From the NCBI GenBank assembly GCA_036850905.1, contig CM072099.1, positions 27,411,638 through 27,475,637 of the forward strand: a stretch of DNA of 64,000 bases. Direction: 5' to 3'. Position numbers and translations under genes: made by a program. The notes under the pieces are model-generated. The model was not told the DNA's origin. It made no database searches and saw only the letters and a list, made by a program, of their open reading frames with translations. Positions 50,649 through 63,534 of the stretch are shown here, in pieces (the stretch's first letter is position 1; every line of letters begins with the position of its first letter). Source of the DNA: Luffa acutangula. Its lineage: Eukaryota; Streptophyta; Magnoliopsida; Cucurbitales; Cucurbitaceae.

Positions 50649-52650
50649 TGAAGGGAATAAAAGTCCCCACGCAGCGGAAGCGCATCGATTGGACCTTACG
50701 TCGTATATTAATTAACATTAAAATACTGTTACGAAAAACTAAAAAAAACTTTAAACATACTTTAATGTTGTTGGAGAATTTGTTTAAACATGCTGAAAAA
50801 TAAATCTAAATTTATTTTCATGCTTTTCTAAAGAAAAGGGGAAGAACCGTTACAAACCTTCGTTGTAGACTTGACCGTTCTTCGCCAACGACCCTCCTAC
50901 GAACAAAACGCAGCAGCCTCCTTTAAGTTTCTTCGCTGGAAAATTCTTCTTTAAAGACACAATAACCACAGAGGTTACACCAGTATGTCTCTAAGTCTAG
51001 GAGGCAAAAGACTTGTGCGAGTCTTTCTCTAAGAGGGAGGCTAGAGAGAATTCTAGGTCTTGTCTTGAGAGTCTAAAAGCAAGAGTAGAGTGTCATAGAC
51101 CAATTAGGTCTAGTGTTCTATTTATAGAAGAGAGGCCATGAATAAAATATTCAATTCAATCAATCTTTTCCAAAATTGATTCAATCTTATTCCTTAATTA
51201 ATCAATCCATGATCAATCAATTCCATAATTGATTAATCTTTTCCACAAATGACTAATTACTTCCATAAGTGATTACATCATTTCCATAAATGATTAATCA
51301 CTTCCTTAAGTGATTAATTATTTACATAATTGATTAATTCCCGGTTAATGAATTCTCTAATTAATTAACCACCAATTAAATATCACATATTTAATTTCCG
51401 GCCTTGGATTAATTAATTTGCCCAAATAGATTTTAGGCCTTAAATTAATTAATTCATTATTTGAATTCTTTCAAACTTCCATAAATCTATATTTGAATTT
51501 CTTCAAATATTAATTTCTCTCATAATAATATATCAATATATATTATATTTCTTTCCCTTAGTAAATTGAACATTTTCAATTTACATTTATTACTTAGTTG
51601 CCTCAAATTACTTTATGAGCTACCAGTGGGACCTAATGGACCTGCAGATCAGAAGCTCCAACGATGTGAGATTAATTGGTCAAACTCATTAACCACATTA
51701 ATCAATATTCGTCAACTGTGTGTACATTCCACTATAGACTCACAGTTGCACTCTTCTCACTGCAGACATATTTTTTGTGTCCAAGGATCTAGACCAATAT
51801 CGACTAGTTAGTCCTTCACGAGTGTCTGTAACACCATCTGGGTCAAATTACCGTTTTACCCCTCGGTTACTTCTATTTCCTTAAGTACCAGTTTCCTCTA
51901 ATGAACAATCTGTTTGTGGTACAACCATCAAACAGAAAACCCTCTCGTGCCATTGAGAGGGTAGGGCCCTTTGTTCAAGACTCGGAGTAACAACTTAAGG
52001 GAACACTCATCTGCTTCCCTAAAGTCGGGAAGGAGTGAATTCATCTTGTACGATTATGTTCCCAACTCCCCATTTGGTTTTGTCCCCAAAATGGTAGGCT
52101 TTTTAAGTCAGCGTATTGGCCACTCTCACCCATGCAAATCAAAGGACAATCTCTCATGAGCAGGAGTCCATAATAACCTTAGGATTAAGACTAAGTTGTC
52201 TAGGTCGTCCTAGTGAAATAGAAAATCAACTAGTTAACGGTGTTATAACCAGTGGTTACTATTTTGCAGTCCGGTCTTATGCAAACTCATTGCATAGGAT
52301 ATCCCCACTCGCATGTCTCCTACACGAACGCGTTGGATCATAGCGTTTGTATCAAATACAAAGTGGGTCGTATCCATAGTGTCGCCAGGATAAGGCACAC
52401 AGTCTTATTCCTATACTATAGACCCTTTAGGTTGTTTCTTGAACAATGATCTCATATGTCGCTACATATAGTTCAAGACTCATATTACAGCCTTGGATGT
52501 CTAGTTTATTGGATTAGGGTTATTTTTAGGCAAACACAAATATAAAATAACTAATAACAATTAATGGAAAAATATATCAATATTATTTCATTAATATTCG
52601 GTCAACAGTTACATTCACTATCTACGAGTTTTAGGGCATAAAACCCAACA
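50649..52650 (-). mobile_element. S2: solo copia LTR (minus strand)
   Basis: On the minus strand it begins TGTTGGG and ends CCCTTCA; it is flanked by ATGAT on both sides (50644-50648 and 52651-52655), a perfect duplication. It is a close relative of the C4 LTR (59939-61949) and the C2 LTR fragment. The TATA box on the minus strand is TATAAATA (51126-51119). A solo LTR arises by recombination between the two LTRs of a full element. Confidence 0.95.
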
Positions 52651-54485
52651 ATGATCAGGCCCTCCAAAGGGATGGTCGCTCCAGGACGACACGCAGGCGG
52701 ATCATAAGAATCTCATGGTGCGACCTAGGGGTGGAGACCGTAGGATACGTTGACACGTGTCCTGCTCCCACTTACTATAGACATTCTCCCCATTCACCTT
52801 GGTATTGACCCATGCAAACACTTTCCAAAGGGTGGCCGCTCTAAGACGACACGAAGCCGAGCATGGATCTCATGGTGTGAACACAGGGGGACATGAGAGT
52901 AAAAACTCGATATGAAAATCTTGTTTTTATATTTTTCCTCCCACTGAAATGTCCTACTGTATTTTAGGGTTATTAAACTTAGAGAAACCCGGCTAAGTCA
53001 ATCTATCTAAGTCTATGCCTATTATAACTCTAATAAATAGGACTTTTCGCTAATGTCTAGGTGTATTAAACCCTTTTAATTACCTAGTGACATTGCATGC
53101 TAACATTAGACTATGATTAATTCAACTCAGGTTCCGGGTCAGTTCCCAGGTAGGAGGTGTTCTGTAACCGTCAACTTAAGTACCCCCAGCCTAGATAGAA
53201 CTTCACCGGGAGAGTTCCCTTATAACCATAGTAATGTTTTTCCTGCTTAGTGCATTAAAACTATTTTAATCCTAAGTAAGAAAATAATTCTAATCCTATT
53301 AGAATTAAAATTGAGCTTAGGTCTAATTAATTTTAAAAATTTTAAAATTAATTCAATTTAACCTAAGGTCCTATGTTTGCATGCAACTCTTTGTTATAGG
53401 TTGACGGTTTCTAATCAATTTTATAACTTTTATAAAATTTTAATAATTAACACTATAACATGCTTCTATGGTGTTGGAAACAATAACAATCAAATTCCAG
53501 TTATTAAACACCATAACGCTCATGACGCCGATAATATAACGATTATATATATCTAAGGTGGTGTCATGCTTCATGCAATTTCAATTTCATTTAATTAATA
53601 TCGATTATATTAATTAATCATCAACGAAATTAGATCACATGAAATTAGACATTAATATAATATAAGTCTTATATTAATCTAATTAATGTCATGCTCAATG
53701 CTATTCCATTTTCATTTAAATTAATATAACACTTTATATTAAAATTATACATGAAAATCAAGCATTGAAATTTATTTCCATTCATAATATAACTATTACA
53801 TTAATACTCATGAAAATAAATCTAAGCATGCATGCTACATTAATAAAATATAACATCTTATATTTATCTAATTAATTTCATGCATCATGCTTTTCCAATT
53901 TCATATATTTAATATAACAATTATACTAAATAACTCATGAAATTTAAATTCATGCATAATTATCATATATTATAACATTTATAACATAAAAATGCATGAA
54001 ACATGCTTAACCTATGGTGGGATCTAGCTAAATGACATTCATAAAGCAATAAATAGCTGAAAAATCGGTCTATTGGCCCCTAGGATAATTAAAATAAACA
54101 AAAATTACAATAATTTCAATTTAATTATCCTTCTGAGTCTTGAACCGCTCCAGAATCGACCCGAACCAACTTGAACCGTTTCAAACCGGACCCAAATTAC
54201 TCGAATCGGACAAAATTAAATCGAACCAGACTAAACCAGCTCAATTACAACCGAACAGAAACGAATCGGACCGCCCAAGAATAAACCACACGCAAAAAAT
54301 ATTAAACTGACCATGCTGAAGCTCGAACCCACGACTTCTCACATGCTAGTCACACGCACACACCAGCTGCACAAGCACCCACATTCAAGACTTAGTTTAC
54401 GAAAAAAGTGTTATTTCTTTGTAACCGCTTCAAACTGTCACGCCGCACGTCTGTCTCACGAACCTTGAATCCAAAAACTTCCGTC

Positions 54486-54563
54486 AACGTCGAGACGTTG
54501 TAGGCAAAGCGTCCTGACGCTGGCCCGATTTTTTCAGCCTTTGTTCTTTAGCGTCGCGACGCT
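54486..54563 (-). repeat. Palindromic modules in C3 leader
   Basis: AACGTCGAGACGTT (54486), AGCGTCCTGACGCT (54508) and AGCGTCGCGACGCT (54550); spacing 22 and 42 bp. In the first module both arms carry the same C-to-T type change, so the symmetry is kept. Confidence 0.75.
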
Positions 54564-54863
54564 ACGCCTCTGTACAGTCTCTGTTTTCCAGATTCCAGTG
54601 CCGATTCTAATAGATTTTTCACCCAAATTCATCCCGATCTTCATCAAAATGAATCCTAATTTAGACACAGACTTTACAAGACTCGATTTACTGATTTAAT
54701 TGCCCGAAAACGCAGGGGCCTTTACAAATTGATCAAATCAAATGCAGTAAATCTAAGGCCAAATATACCAAAACAATTTTTTAGCAAACCAACATTCATA
54801 ATGCAGAATAAATCCCACCATAAACCAACGCAATTTTCATTAATTGAAATCAATTAACGAGAT

Positions 54864-54876
54864 GGCTTTGATACCA
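54864..54876 (-). other. C3 primer-binding site (tRNA-iMet type)
   Basis: On the minus strand TGGTATCAAAGCC, one base different from the C1 site, two bases after the LTR end. Confidence 0.88.
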
Positions 54877-54878
54877 AT

Positions 54879-57800
54879 TGAAGGGTTGAAATCCCTTTTG
54901 GTAGCGGAAACAATCAAGACCTTTCTCGAATTAAATTTCAATTATAGAAAAACCGGTACGTTGGCAAATCAAACAGAAACAATTTCTAAAATTAAGCATG
55001 TGATCTAAATGTGTTTTAGATTCAAAGGAACTTACATAAATGCAGAAAACACACTGCACAATGCTCCAAAATTTGTCCCTTGATCTCCAATGGACACCAC
55101 CACACGAATTCACCCACTATATCTCTTGGATCTCTGAGATTGGCTTGTGGGAACCCAAAATTCGTCTTGGAAGGGAAAAAATTCAGCAAAAGGAATGCTG
55201 TGTTTTCTAAATTCTTTGAGAGAGAGATCAGAGAGTTCCTCTGTCTTTTTTGTGAATGAGAGGGATTGAACGAGAGTTGGGGAAACTCCCTCCCAACTTT
55301 ACTATAAGTGCGGAGGGAGTTATTCTCTACTTGATCTCTACCGTTGATCATAATCAACACGATCCAGGCCGTCTATTAATTAAACAATAATTATCAATTA
55401 TCATTTAATTAATTAAATAATTATAATTAATTTAATTAAATCAATATTAATTAAACCAATTATAACCTAAGGTATTTATTTCAATTTGAATCATATTCAA
55501 TTGAATTAAATTGGTCATTCAATTAATCTCATATATTGAATCCACATTAATTAAATATCAAATATTTAATTAATTTTATTATTGAATCATATTCAATTTT
55601 ATCTCTCTCATTTAACCTATAGTTTTAATGTTCATCATAATGAACATTATTATAAACTATAGTATTAATTTGATTAAATCACATTTAACCAAACTAAATT
55701 AAATTAATTAATTCCCAATTAATTAATTCATGAATTAATCAAATATCACATATTTAATTAAATTCATCATTCTCTCAATAATTAATTTCGAATCATATCC
55801 AAAATTAATTATACAGTTTAATTCTTTAATTAAACTTTATACTATAATTTATCTCCATACATTATATTAATTCCCTTTAATATCTAGACTAAATTATCTC
55901 AGAACCCTGATGTGTAATTTGCTTACCGCAAGTGTACGGGTCAAGTAATAATATAGTGTTTTCATGTAAAACGAGTGTCGTCCTCTGGATTGGTTTTCTA
56001 GCAAATTAAGTACCGTGAATACTTTTGTTCAATTTTATTTAGGGAGCAAAACTCAATGATAAAGATAAAAGTAAAGACTAAAAACATAAAAATAAAAGTG
56101 GAGACTCAAATGGAAAGACTCTTAGGGAATTGATTTCATTGATTAAGATTGAGGATTGATTAATAGGAATGAATTGACCGTGCAATTATTCTACAAGCCA
56201 AGGAAACTTTTATCACGATTGCCTCTCCCGAGTATAATTGATTCTCATGCATATAAACTAACTTGATATCCCTATCTAAGTTCATTAACATGCAAAACAT
56301 TATTCGGTTCGGTCCTTGTTATGCTTCTAAAGTGATTCCAAATCCCGTCACAAACTTAGAATTTATACTCTAGTCAAGCAATTAAACAAGGTAAGTCTTC
56401 GGCCAAATCCTCTCTCCCGAGTTAGATTCAACACTTAAATCATTCAATTAGTGATCAAGTAATTGAAACCATTAAACAAAATTGCATGTATAAAATAAAA
56501 ACACATTCATACCTAAAATCAATCCAAAAACTAAAACAATTACATCAATCCATAAGACAAACAACTAGAAATTCATAGTCTTTAAACCATAAACACTAAT
56601 TGAAAGAAAAGCCATAAAAACTACCAGAGGTAAGGGAAAGAGAAAGGAAAACTCGAATCCGTCGAAACCGACACGTCCCCGTCACGATCTCCACGTCTTC
56701 TCACTTGATTCCCACTCATTGGCCTTGCTTTAGCTTCCACCAAATGTCTCTAGTGGAAATTAGGGCTAAAATCTAACCAATTGGACTCCCCTAATCCGCA
56801 GCTGAAAAGAGGAATTTATAGAAAATCTGTCGCTAGCGTCGCAACGCTATTTTTTTATTTTTTTATTATTATTTTTTTTTAGGATTGAACTCCATATGAC
56901 TTCAATTGCTGAATTAAGCTTCAAACACATATTTCCTACAAATAAAACATAAAAATGCATAAATTTGGGCAAATAATTGTAAAAGACTAGCTTAATTAAT
57001 CAGAGAAAAATAGCTAGCTATGCTCGCTATCAAGCCCGTTATGAGCTAGCAGGTGGACCTAATGGACCTACAGATCAGAAGCTCTAGCCATACAAGATTG
57101 ATCAGCTAAACTCATTAACCGAGTCAATCAACATTCGTTAACTGTGGATCACTCCACTAAAGACCCACAGCTGCACTCTTCTCACTGTAGAATATTTATG
57201 TGTCCACGAATATCGACCAATGTAGTAAGTCAATCCTTCACGTGTGTTTGTAACACCAGTCGGGTCAAATTACCGTTTTACCCTTGGGTTACCTCTGGAT
57301 CCTTAAGTACCACTGATCCCTCTAATGAACAATTTGCTTAGGGTCCAACCTCTAAACAAGAGTTCCTCTCAGGCAAGGAGAGGACGGCGCGCCTTTGTTC
57401 AAGACCCGGAATTAGCCCTTAAGGGAACACACATCTGCTTGCCCCAATAGGGGAAGGAGTGAATTCCATCTTGTATCGTCATGTCCCCAGCCCCCCACTC
57501 GGTCTTGTCCCCAAGAAGGTAGGCTTATTGAGTCGGCATTCTGGCCACTCTCACCTGTACTAATCAAAGGACAATCCCTCATGAGAAGGAGTTCATGACA
57601 TACTCAGGATTAAGATTGAGTTACCTAGGTCATCCTATTGAAACAGTAAGCTAACTAGTTAACGGTGTTACATCTAGTGGTTTACTATTTCGTGGTCCGG
57701 TCTTATGCAAACTCATTGCATAGGATACCCCCACTCGCATGTCTCCTACATGGACGCCTTGGATCAATACGTCTATATCAAATACAAAACGGGTCGTATC

Positions 57801-58081
57801 ACATAGTGTTACCAGGATAAGGTACTCAGCCTTATCCCTGTACTATAGACCTTTTAGGTTGTTACTTGAACACTGATCTCCGTATGTCCCCACATACTAG
57901 TCCAAGTCTCATGTAAACAACCTTGGATCTTAGTTTATTGGATTTGGGTCATATTGTGCAATTCTAGACTTAATATGACAATAACACTTTATTGCATAAA
58001 CCTCAATAACACTTTTTTGTTACAAGTGTATATTTCGTTAATCATTCACTATCTACGAGTTTTAGGACATAAAACCCAACA
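54879..58081 (-). repeat. C3 5' LTR, interrupted by S3
   Basis: On the minus strand it starts TGTTGGG at 58081 and ends CCCTTCA at 54879. Without S3 and one duplication copy it is about 2.07 kb. Its sequence near 57790-58060 differs strongly from C2, S2 and C4 but matches C5 (63840-64000): a different LTR subfamily. Its right end abuts C4 coding DNA, so C3 inserted into C4. Confidence 0.9.
55908..57032 (-). mobile_element. S3: solo gypsy LTR (minus strand)
   Basis: On the minus strand it starts TGATAGCGAGC and ends ACACATCA; flanks are AACCC (55903-55907) and AGCCC (57033-57037), a duplication with one transition. Its layout resembles the A1 LTR (AAGCTAG, TTTTTATGTT, TATA box, then an end like TATTATTACTTGACCCGTAC). 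It has one palindromic module AGCGTCGCAACGCT (56835-56848) just upstream of TATAAATT (56820-56813, minus strand). Athila-like assignment is by this resemblance. Confidence 0.85.
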
Positions 58082-59799
58082 GATGAAGGAACTAATTCTT
58101 CAGATCCATCTCGTCCATCTCAAACATTGAGAGTGCCTCGACGCAGTGGGAGGGTTGTATTACAACCTTATCACTATTTGGGTTTAACTGAAAGTCAGGT
58201 TGTCATACCTAATGATGGCATTGAAGATCCATTGTCCTATCGACAGACAATGAATGACGAAGATAAGGATGAATGGGTCAAAGCCATGAACTTGGAATCG
58301 AGTCAATGCACTCCAATTCTGTATGGGAACTCACAGATCTACCAAATGGGGTAAAACCCATAGGGTGCAAATGGATCTATAAGAGAAAAAGAGATGCAGC
58401 TGGAAAGGTATAGACCTTCAAAGCTAGACTAGTGGCAAAGGGTTACACCCAAAAGGAAGGGGTTGACTATGAGGAAACCTTTTCTCCTGTCGCCATGTTA
58501 AAGTCCATAAGAATTCTCTTATCCATAGCCACATATTATGACTATGAAATATGGCAAATGGACGTCAAGACTGCCTTTTTGAATGGTAATCTTGAAGAGA
58601 ATATCTTCATGTCTCAACCCGAAGGGTTCATAGCCCAAGGTCATGAACAAAAGGTTTGTAAGCTCAACCGATCCATTTATGGATTGAAACAAACGTCCAG
58701 ATCATGGAACATTAGATTTGATACTGCAATCAAATCTTTTGGTTTTGACCAAAACGTTGATGAGCCTTGTGTGTACAAGAAAGTCAACAAAAGGAAAGTA
58801 GCTTTTCTAATACTTTATGTAGACGATATCCTACTCATTGGGAATGATGTAGGATACCTCACTGACATTAAGAAATGGCTAGCAGCCCAATTCCTAATGA
58901 AAGATCTGGGAGAGGCTCAATATGTTATGGGAATCCAAATCATTAGGGATCATAAGAAAAAAACGCTAGCACTGTCTCAAGCAACGTATATTGACAAAAT
59001 GTTGTCTCGATATTTGATGCAAAACTTCAAGAAGGGACAACTACCCTTCAGACATGGGGTACACCTGTCTAAGGAATAGTCTCCTAAGACACCTCAAGAA
59101 ATTGAGAACATGAGACACATTCCCTACACCTCAGCTGTGGGCAGCTTAATGTATGTTATGCTCTGCACTAGACCTGACATATGTTATGCAGTGGGAGTAG
59201 TCAGTAGGTATCAGTCTAATCCAGGGTTGGACCACTGGGGAGCGGTTAAGAATATCCTCAAGTATCTTCGAAGAACGAGGGACTACATGCTTGTGTATGG
59301 AGCTAAGGATTTGATTCTTATTGGATACACTGACTCTGACTTTCAAGCTGATAAGGATTCAAGGAAATCCACATCAGGGTCAGTATTCACCCTCAATGGA
59401 GGAGCAGTAGTGTGGAGAAGCATCAAACAAGGATGCATAGCAGACTCAACCATTGAGGATGAGTATGTAGCAGCTTGCGTAGTAGCTAAGGAGGCAGTAT
59501 GACTTAAAAAGTTCTTGACTGATTTGGAAGTGGTTCCGAATATGAACGTGCCCATATCACTATACTGTGACAACAGTGGTGCTGTAGCCAACTCAAAAGA
59601 ACCTCAAAGCCACAAATGAGGTAAACACATCGAGAAGAAGTATCACCTGATATGAGAGATTGTGCAACAAGGAGATGTGATCGTCACTATGATCGCTTCA
59701 GAGCACAACATCGCTGATCCATTTACGAAGGCTCTCACGGCTAAAGTGTTTGAGTATCATCTAGAGGGTCTAGGTCTACAAGATATGTATGTCATCTAA
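58082..59799 (+). pseudogene. C4 pol fragment: end of integrase, RT and RNase H (decayed)
   Basis: The 3' part of a copia polyprotein. It starts in the linker before RT because C3 inserted at 58081. RT carries ARLVAKGY-type sequence and YVDD (58816-58827); RNase H follows. There is a one-base frameshift near 58298 and five in-frame stops: TAG 58411-58413, TAG 59077-59079, TGA 59500-59502, TGA 59617-59619 and TGA 59653-59655. It ends at 59799. It is closest to C2, and its 5' half is not in the window. Confidence 0.93.
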
Positions 59800-59938
59800 T
59801 CTAGGGCAAGTGGGAAAAATGTATAATTGATATAAGGATGCCCTAGTTCATTGTATTATTTTAATATACATGAAATTTCCAGCTTTAGATTATTGCATTT
59901 ACATCCCACTAACTAGTGTTTTAGTTCAAGTGGGAGTT
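59800..59938 (+). other. C4 3' untranslated segment and polypurine tract
   Basis: A short spacer ending GTTCAAGTGGGAGTT directly before the LTR, as in C1. Confidence 0.8.
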
Positions 59939-61949
59939 TGTTGGGTTTTATGCCCTAAAACTCGTAGATAGTGAATGTAACCATTGACTGGATATTAATG
60001 AGATAATATTGATATATTTTTCCATTAAATGTTATTAGTTATTTTATATTTGTCTTTGCCTAAAAATAACCATAATCCAATAAACTAGACATCCTAGGCT
60101 GTAATATGAGTCTTGAACTATATGGGATCATTGTTCAAGAAACAGCCTAAAGGGTCTATAGTATAGGCATAAGACTGGGTGCCTTATCCTGGCAACACTA
60201 TCGATACGACCCACACTTTGTATTTGATACAAATGCTATGATCCAACGCGTTCGTGTAGGAGACATGCGAGTGGGGGTATCCTATTCAATGAGTTTGCAT
60301 AAGACCGAACCACGAAATAGTAACCACTAGTTATAACACCGTTAACTAGTCGGTTTTCTATTTCACTAGGACGACCTAGACAACTTAGTCTTAATCCCGA
60401 GTTGATTATGGACTCCTGCTCATGAGAGATTGTCCTTTGATTTGCATGGGTGAGAGTGGCCAATACGCGGACTCAATAAGCCTACAATTTTGGGGACAAT
60501 ATCGAATGGGGAGCTGGGAACATAATCAAACAAGATGGAATTCACTCATTCCCGACTTTAGGGAAGCAGATGAGTGTTCCCTTGAGTGGTTACTCCGAGT
60601 CTTGAACAAAGGGCCCTACCTTCTAAATGGCACGAGGAGGTTTTCTGTTTGATGGTTGGACCACAAACAGGTTGTTCATTAGAGGAAACTGGTACTTAAG
60701 GAAATAGAAGTAACCGAGGGGTAAAACGGTAATTTGACCCAGGTGGTGTTACAGACACTCGTGAAGGACTAACTAGTCGATATTGGTCTATATCCGTGGA
60801 CACAGAAAATATGTCTGCAGTGAGAAGAGTGCAACTGTGAGTCTATAGTGGAATGAACACACAGTTAACGAATATTGATTAATGTGGTTAATGAGTTTGA
60901 CCAATTAATCTCACATCGTTGGAGCTTCTGATCTGCAGGTTCATTAGGTTCCACTGGTAGCTCATAAAGTAATTTGAGGAACCTAAGTAATAAATGTAAA
61001 TTGAAAATGTTCAATTTACTAAGGGAAACAATATAATATATGTTGATATATTATTATGAGAGAAATTAATATTTGAAGAAATTCAAATATAAATTTGAGT
61101 CACATTAAATTTATGGAAGTTTGAAAGAGTTCAAATAATGAATGAATTAATTTTAAGACCTAAAATCTATTTGGGAAAATTAATTAATTCAAGGCCGGAA
61201 ATTAAATATGTGATATTTAATTGGTGGTTAATTAATTAAAGAATTCATTAACCGGGAATTCATCAATTATGGAAATAATTAATCACTTAAGGAAGTGATT
61301 AATCGTTTATGGAAATGATCTAATCACTTATGGAAGTAATTAGTCATTTGTGGAAAAGATTAATCAATTATGAAATTGATTGATCATGGATTGATTAAAT
61401 AAGGAATAAGATTGAATCAATTTTGGAAAAGATTTATTTAATTGAATATTTTATTCATGGTCTCTCCTCTATAAATAGAACACTAGACCTAATTGGTTCA
61501 GTACATTCTCCTCTTGCTCTTAGACTCTCAAGACAAGACCTAGAATTCTCTCTATCCTCCCTCTTAGAGAAAGACTCCCACAAGTCTTTTGCCTCCTAGA
61601 CTTAGAGACATATCGATGTAACCTCTGTGGTTATTGTGTCAATCAAGAAGAAATTTTCAGCGATTAAAAGGCAAGGAGGCTGCTGCGTTTTCGTTCGTTG
61701 GAGCAATATTGGCGAAGAACGGTCAAGTCTACAACGAAGGTTTGTAACGGTTTTTTCCCTTTTCTTGAGAAAAGCATGAAAATAAATTTAGATTTATTTT
61801 TCAGCATGTTTATAACAATTTTTCCAGCAACTTTAAAGTGTGTTTAAAGTTTATTTTGCCTTTTCGTAACGGTATTTTAATGTTAATTAATATACGGCGT
61901 AAGGTCCAATCGATGCGCTTCCGCTGCGTGGGGGCTTTTATCTCCTTCA
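59939..61949 (+). repeat. C4 3' LTR
   Basis: It starts TGTTGGG, ends CTCCTTCA, and has the TATA box TATAAATA at 61470-61477. A donor-like AAGGTTTGT lies at 61738-61746, in the same place as the GGGTAAGT of C1. It is followed by CATGG and then C5 LTR sequence, so C4 inserted into C5; the matching left flank is not in the window. Confidence 0.94.
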
Positions 61950-62312
61950 CATGGATGTAGACCTATGCCAGTAAGTAAATCCTTCATGAGTGTCCGTAAT
62001 CACAACTGGGTCAAATTACCGTTTTACCCCTGTGTTACATCTGTCTCCTTATGTACCAGCGTTCCTCTAATGAACAACTTGTTTATGGTCCAACCATTAA
62101 ACATAAAGTCCCTCTCGGGCCAGTGAGACGACGAGATCCCTTTTTTCAAGTCCCGGAGTCACCACTTAAGGGAACACTCAACTACTTCTCCTATAAGTGG
62201 GAAGGAGTGAGTTCCTTCTTGTGTTGTCATGTCCCCAGCCTCCCACTCGGTCTTGTCCCCAAAAAGGAAGGCATATTGAGTCGGCGTATTGGCCACTCTC
62301 GCCCATGATAAT
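61950..62312 (-). repeat. C5 copia LTR fragment (left piece)
   Basis: It matches the minus-strand copia LTR at 57197-57560 in C3 (GGGTCAAATTACCGTTTTAC and following). It begins abruptly at the C4 junction and is cut by S4 at 62312. Confidence 0.85.
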
Positions 62313-63534
62313 TGATAAATGCCCAAAAGATAGTTATTTAGGCCTCATTTCTACAGGGATTTGTGTGTCTTTTGTGCTTAATAGGGTTGGTTTTAGATAT
62401 ATATTATATGTTTTAACCCATTTGGAAGAATGAAAGTTTTGGAAATTATTTTGTGCAGAATATGCTGCTGGGCGACTGGAGGGAGCAAATTCTGTGTTGC
62501 AGCAAAACTGAAAGCAAAACTGCCACGTCACAGTTCGTTAACCAAGTTGACAAACCAAATTCTGTTGAGTTATTCTCGTGATAAAGGAGCAAGGACAGCC
62601 ATCCACGTGTCTAGGTCAACCTACGTCAAGCCTCCTATCCTTCTATAAAAGGAAGTAGTCGCTCAAGTCAAAGACATTCCACTCTTGGGAGAAAACATTC
62701 CATCCTTGGAAAGTTACTTCCACCTTCGGGAGCCGAATAGAGGAGAGAGATTAGAGACCATCTAGAAGACCATCGATTGCAAGCTGTCCAAGGGAATTAA
62801 TCTTTTCTTGTTTATCTTGTAGTCATGGACATGCCTACTCAGATTGTAGCGTTCGTCTCCATGCATCTTATGAACTAAGTAGCTTAGGCGTTGATTAGGA
62901 AACAATGTGATTGTCGTACTTCATTTCTAGTAATAAATATTGATTAATGCATCTTGATTGATTGTCGTGTTCATTTCTATTGTATGTTCGCCTGACCAAC
63001 CAGTATGAATATCTCCCTATAGTTTCAGGGATGATTTAGGGAGTGGGTAGCGATTAATCACACTAGATCATTGTGTATTGGTGAAAGCCAGTACCTGAGC
63101 TAGGGATAGCCAGTTGCCTAGTGCTCGATCGGTAGTACTTCATTGGGGTTGAAACACATTCCAAAAGATTCGGAGTTCCGGGAGGAATCTACTAATAAGA
63201 CTGCGAGAGTTTTGCATGATCAATAGTATTGCTAGAGCATCTTTTTAAATAATTATTAAATCCTGACCAGCGCCTGTTTCTAATCTGTCTGCCTATTTGT
63301 TTAGTTTCTTTTCTGTCATTTTCTTTCTTTTAGCATTACTCTTATAAAACCAATCATTTTCATCATCTTTGAAACCATTAAAGAGTTATACAAAATAGAT
63401 AAAGTGAAAGCTAGTTCAGGCCTTGGATTGATAATACTTATTACTTGCTGCGGACTATGTATACTTGCACAAAGTCTAGAGTCTAATTATATCTTGTTTC
63501 TTATTGCATTTTTACTCACTCTAGGAACCTAACA
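62313..63534 (+). mobile_element. S4: solo LTR related to A2
   Basis: It starts TGATAAATGCCC and ends CCTAACA; flanks ATAAT (62308-62312) and CTAAT (63535-63539), a duplication with one mismatch. The uninterrupted relative in C3 reads CTAAT at this point, so the left copy has mutated. It is homologous over its length to the A2 LTR, about 50 bp longer and clearly diverged. G-box at 62604-62609 and TATA at 62644-62651. Confidence 0.92.

Larger units (their letters stand above)
50370..54863 (-). other. C3 leader, interrupted by S2
   Basis: A second copia leader in the same orientation, from its primer site (54864) to the gag-proximal part at about 50370, with S2 at 50649-52650. No gag follows: it joins the far end of the C2 leader. 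It has no gene. The hairpin homologous to 3870-3932 is split by S2, with the inner stem GTCG (52675-52678) / CGAC (52687-52690) and one outer arm altered. Degenerate GGTTCG repeats lie near 54130-54290. Confidence 0.75.
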
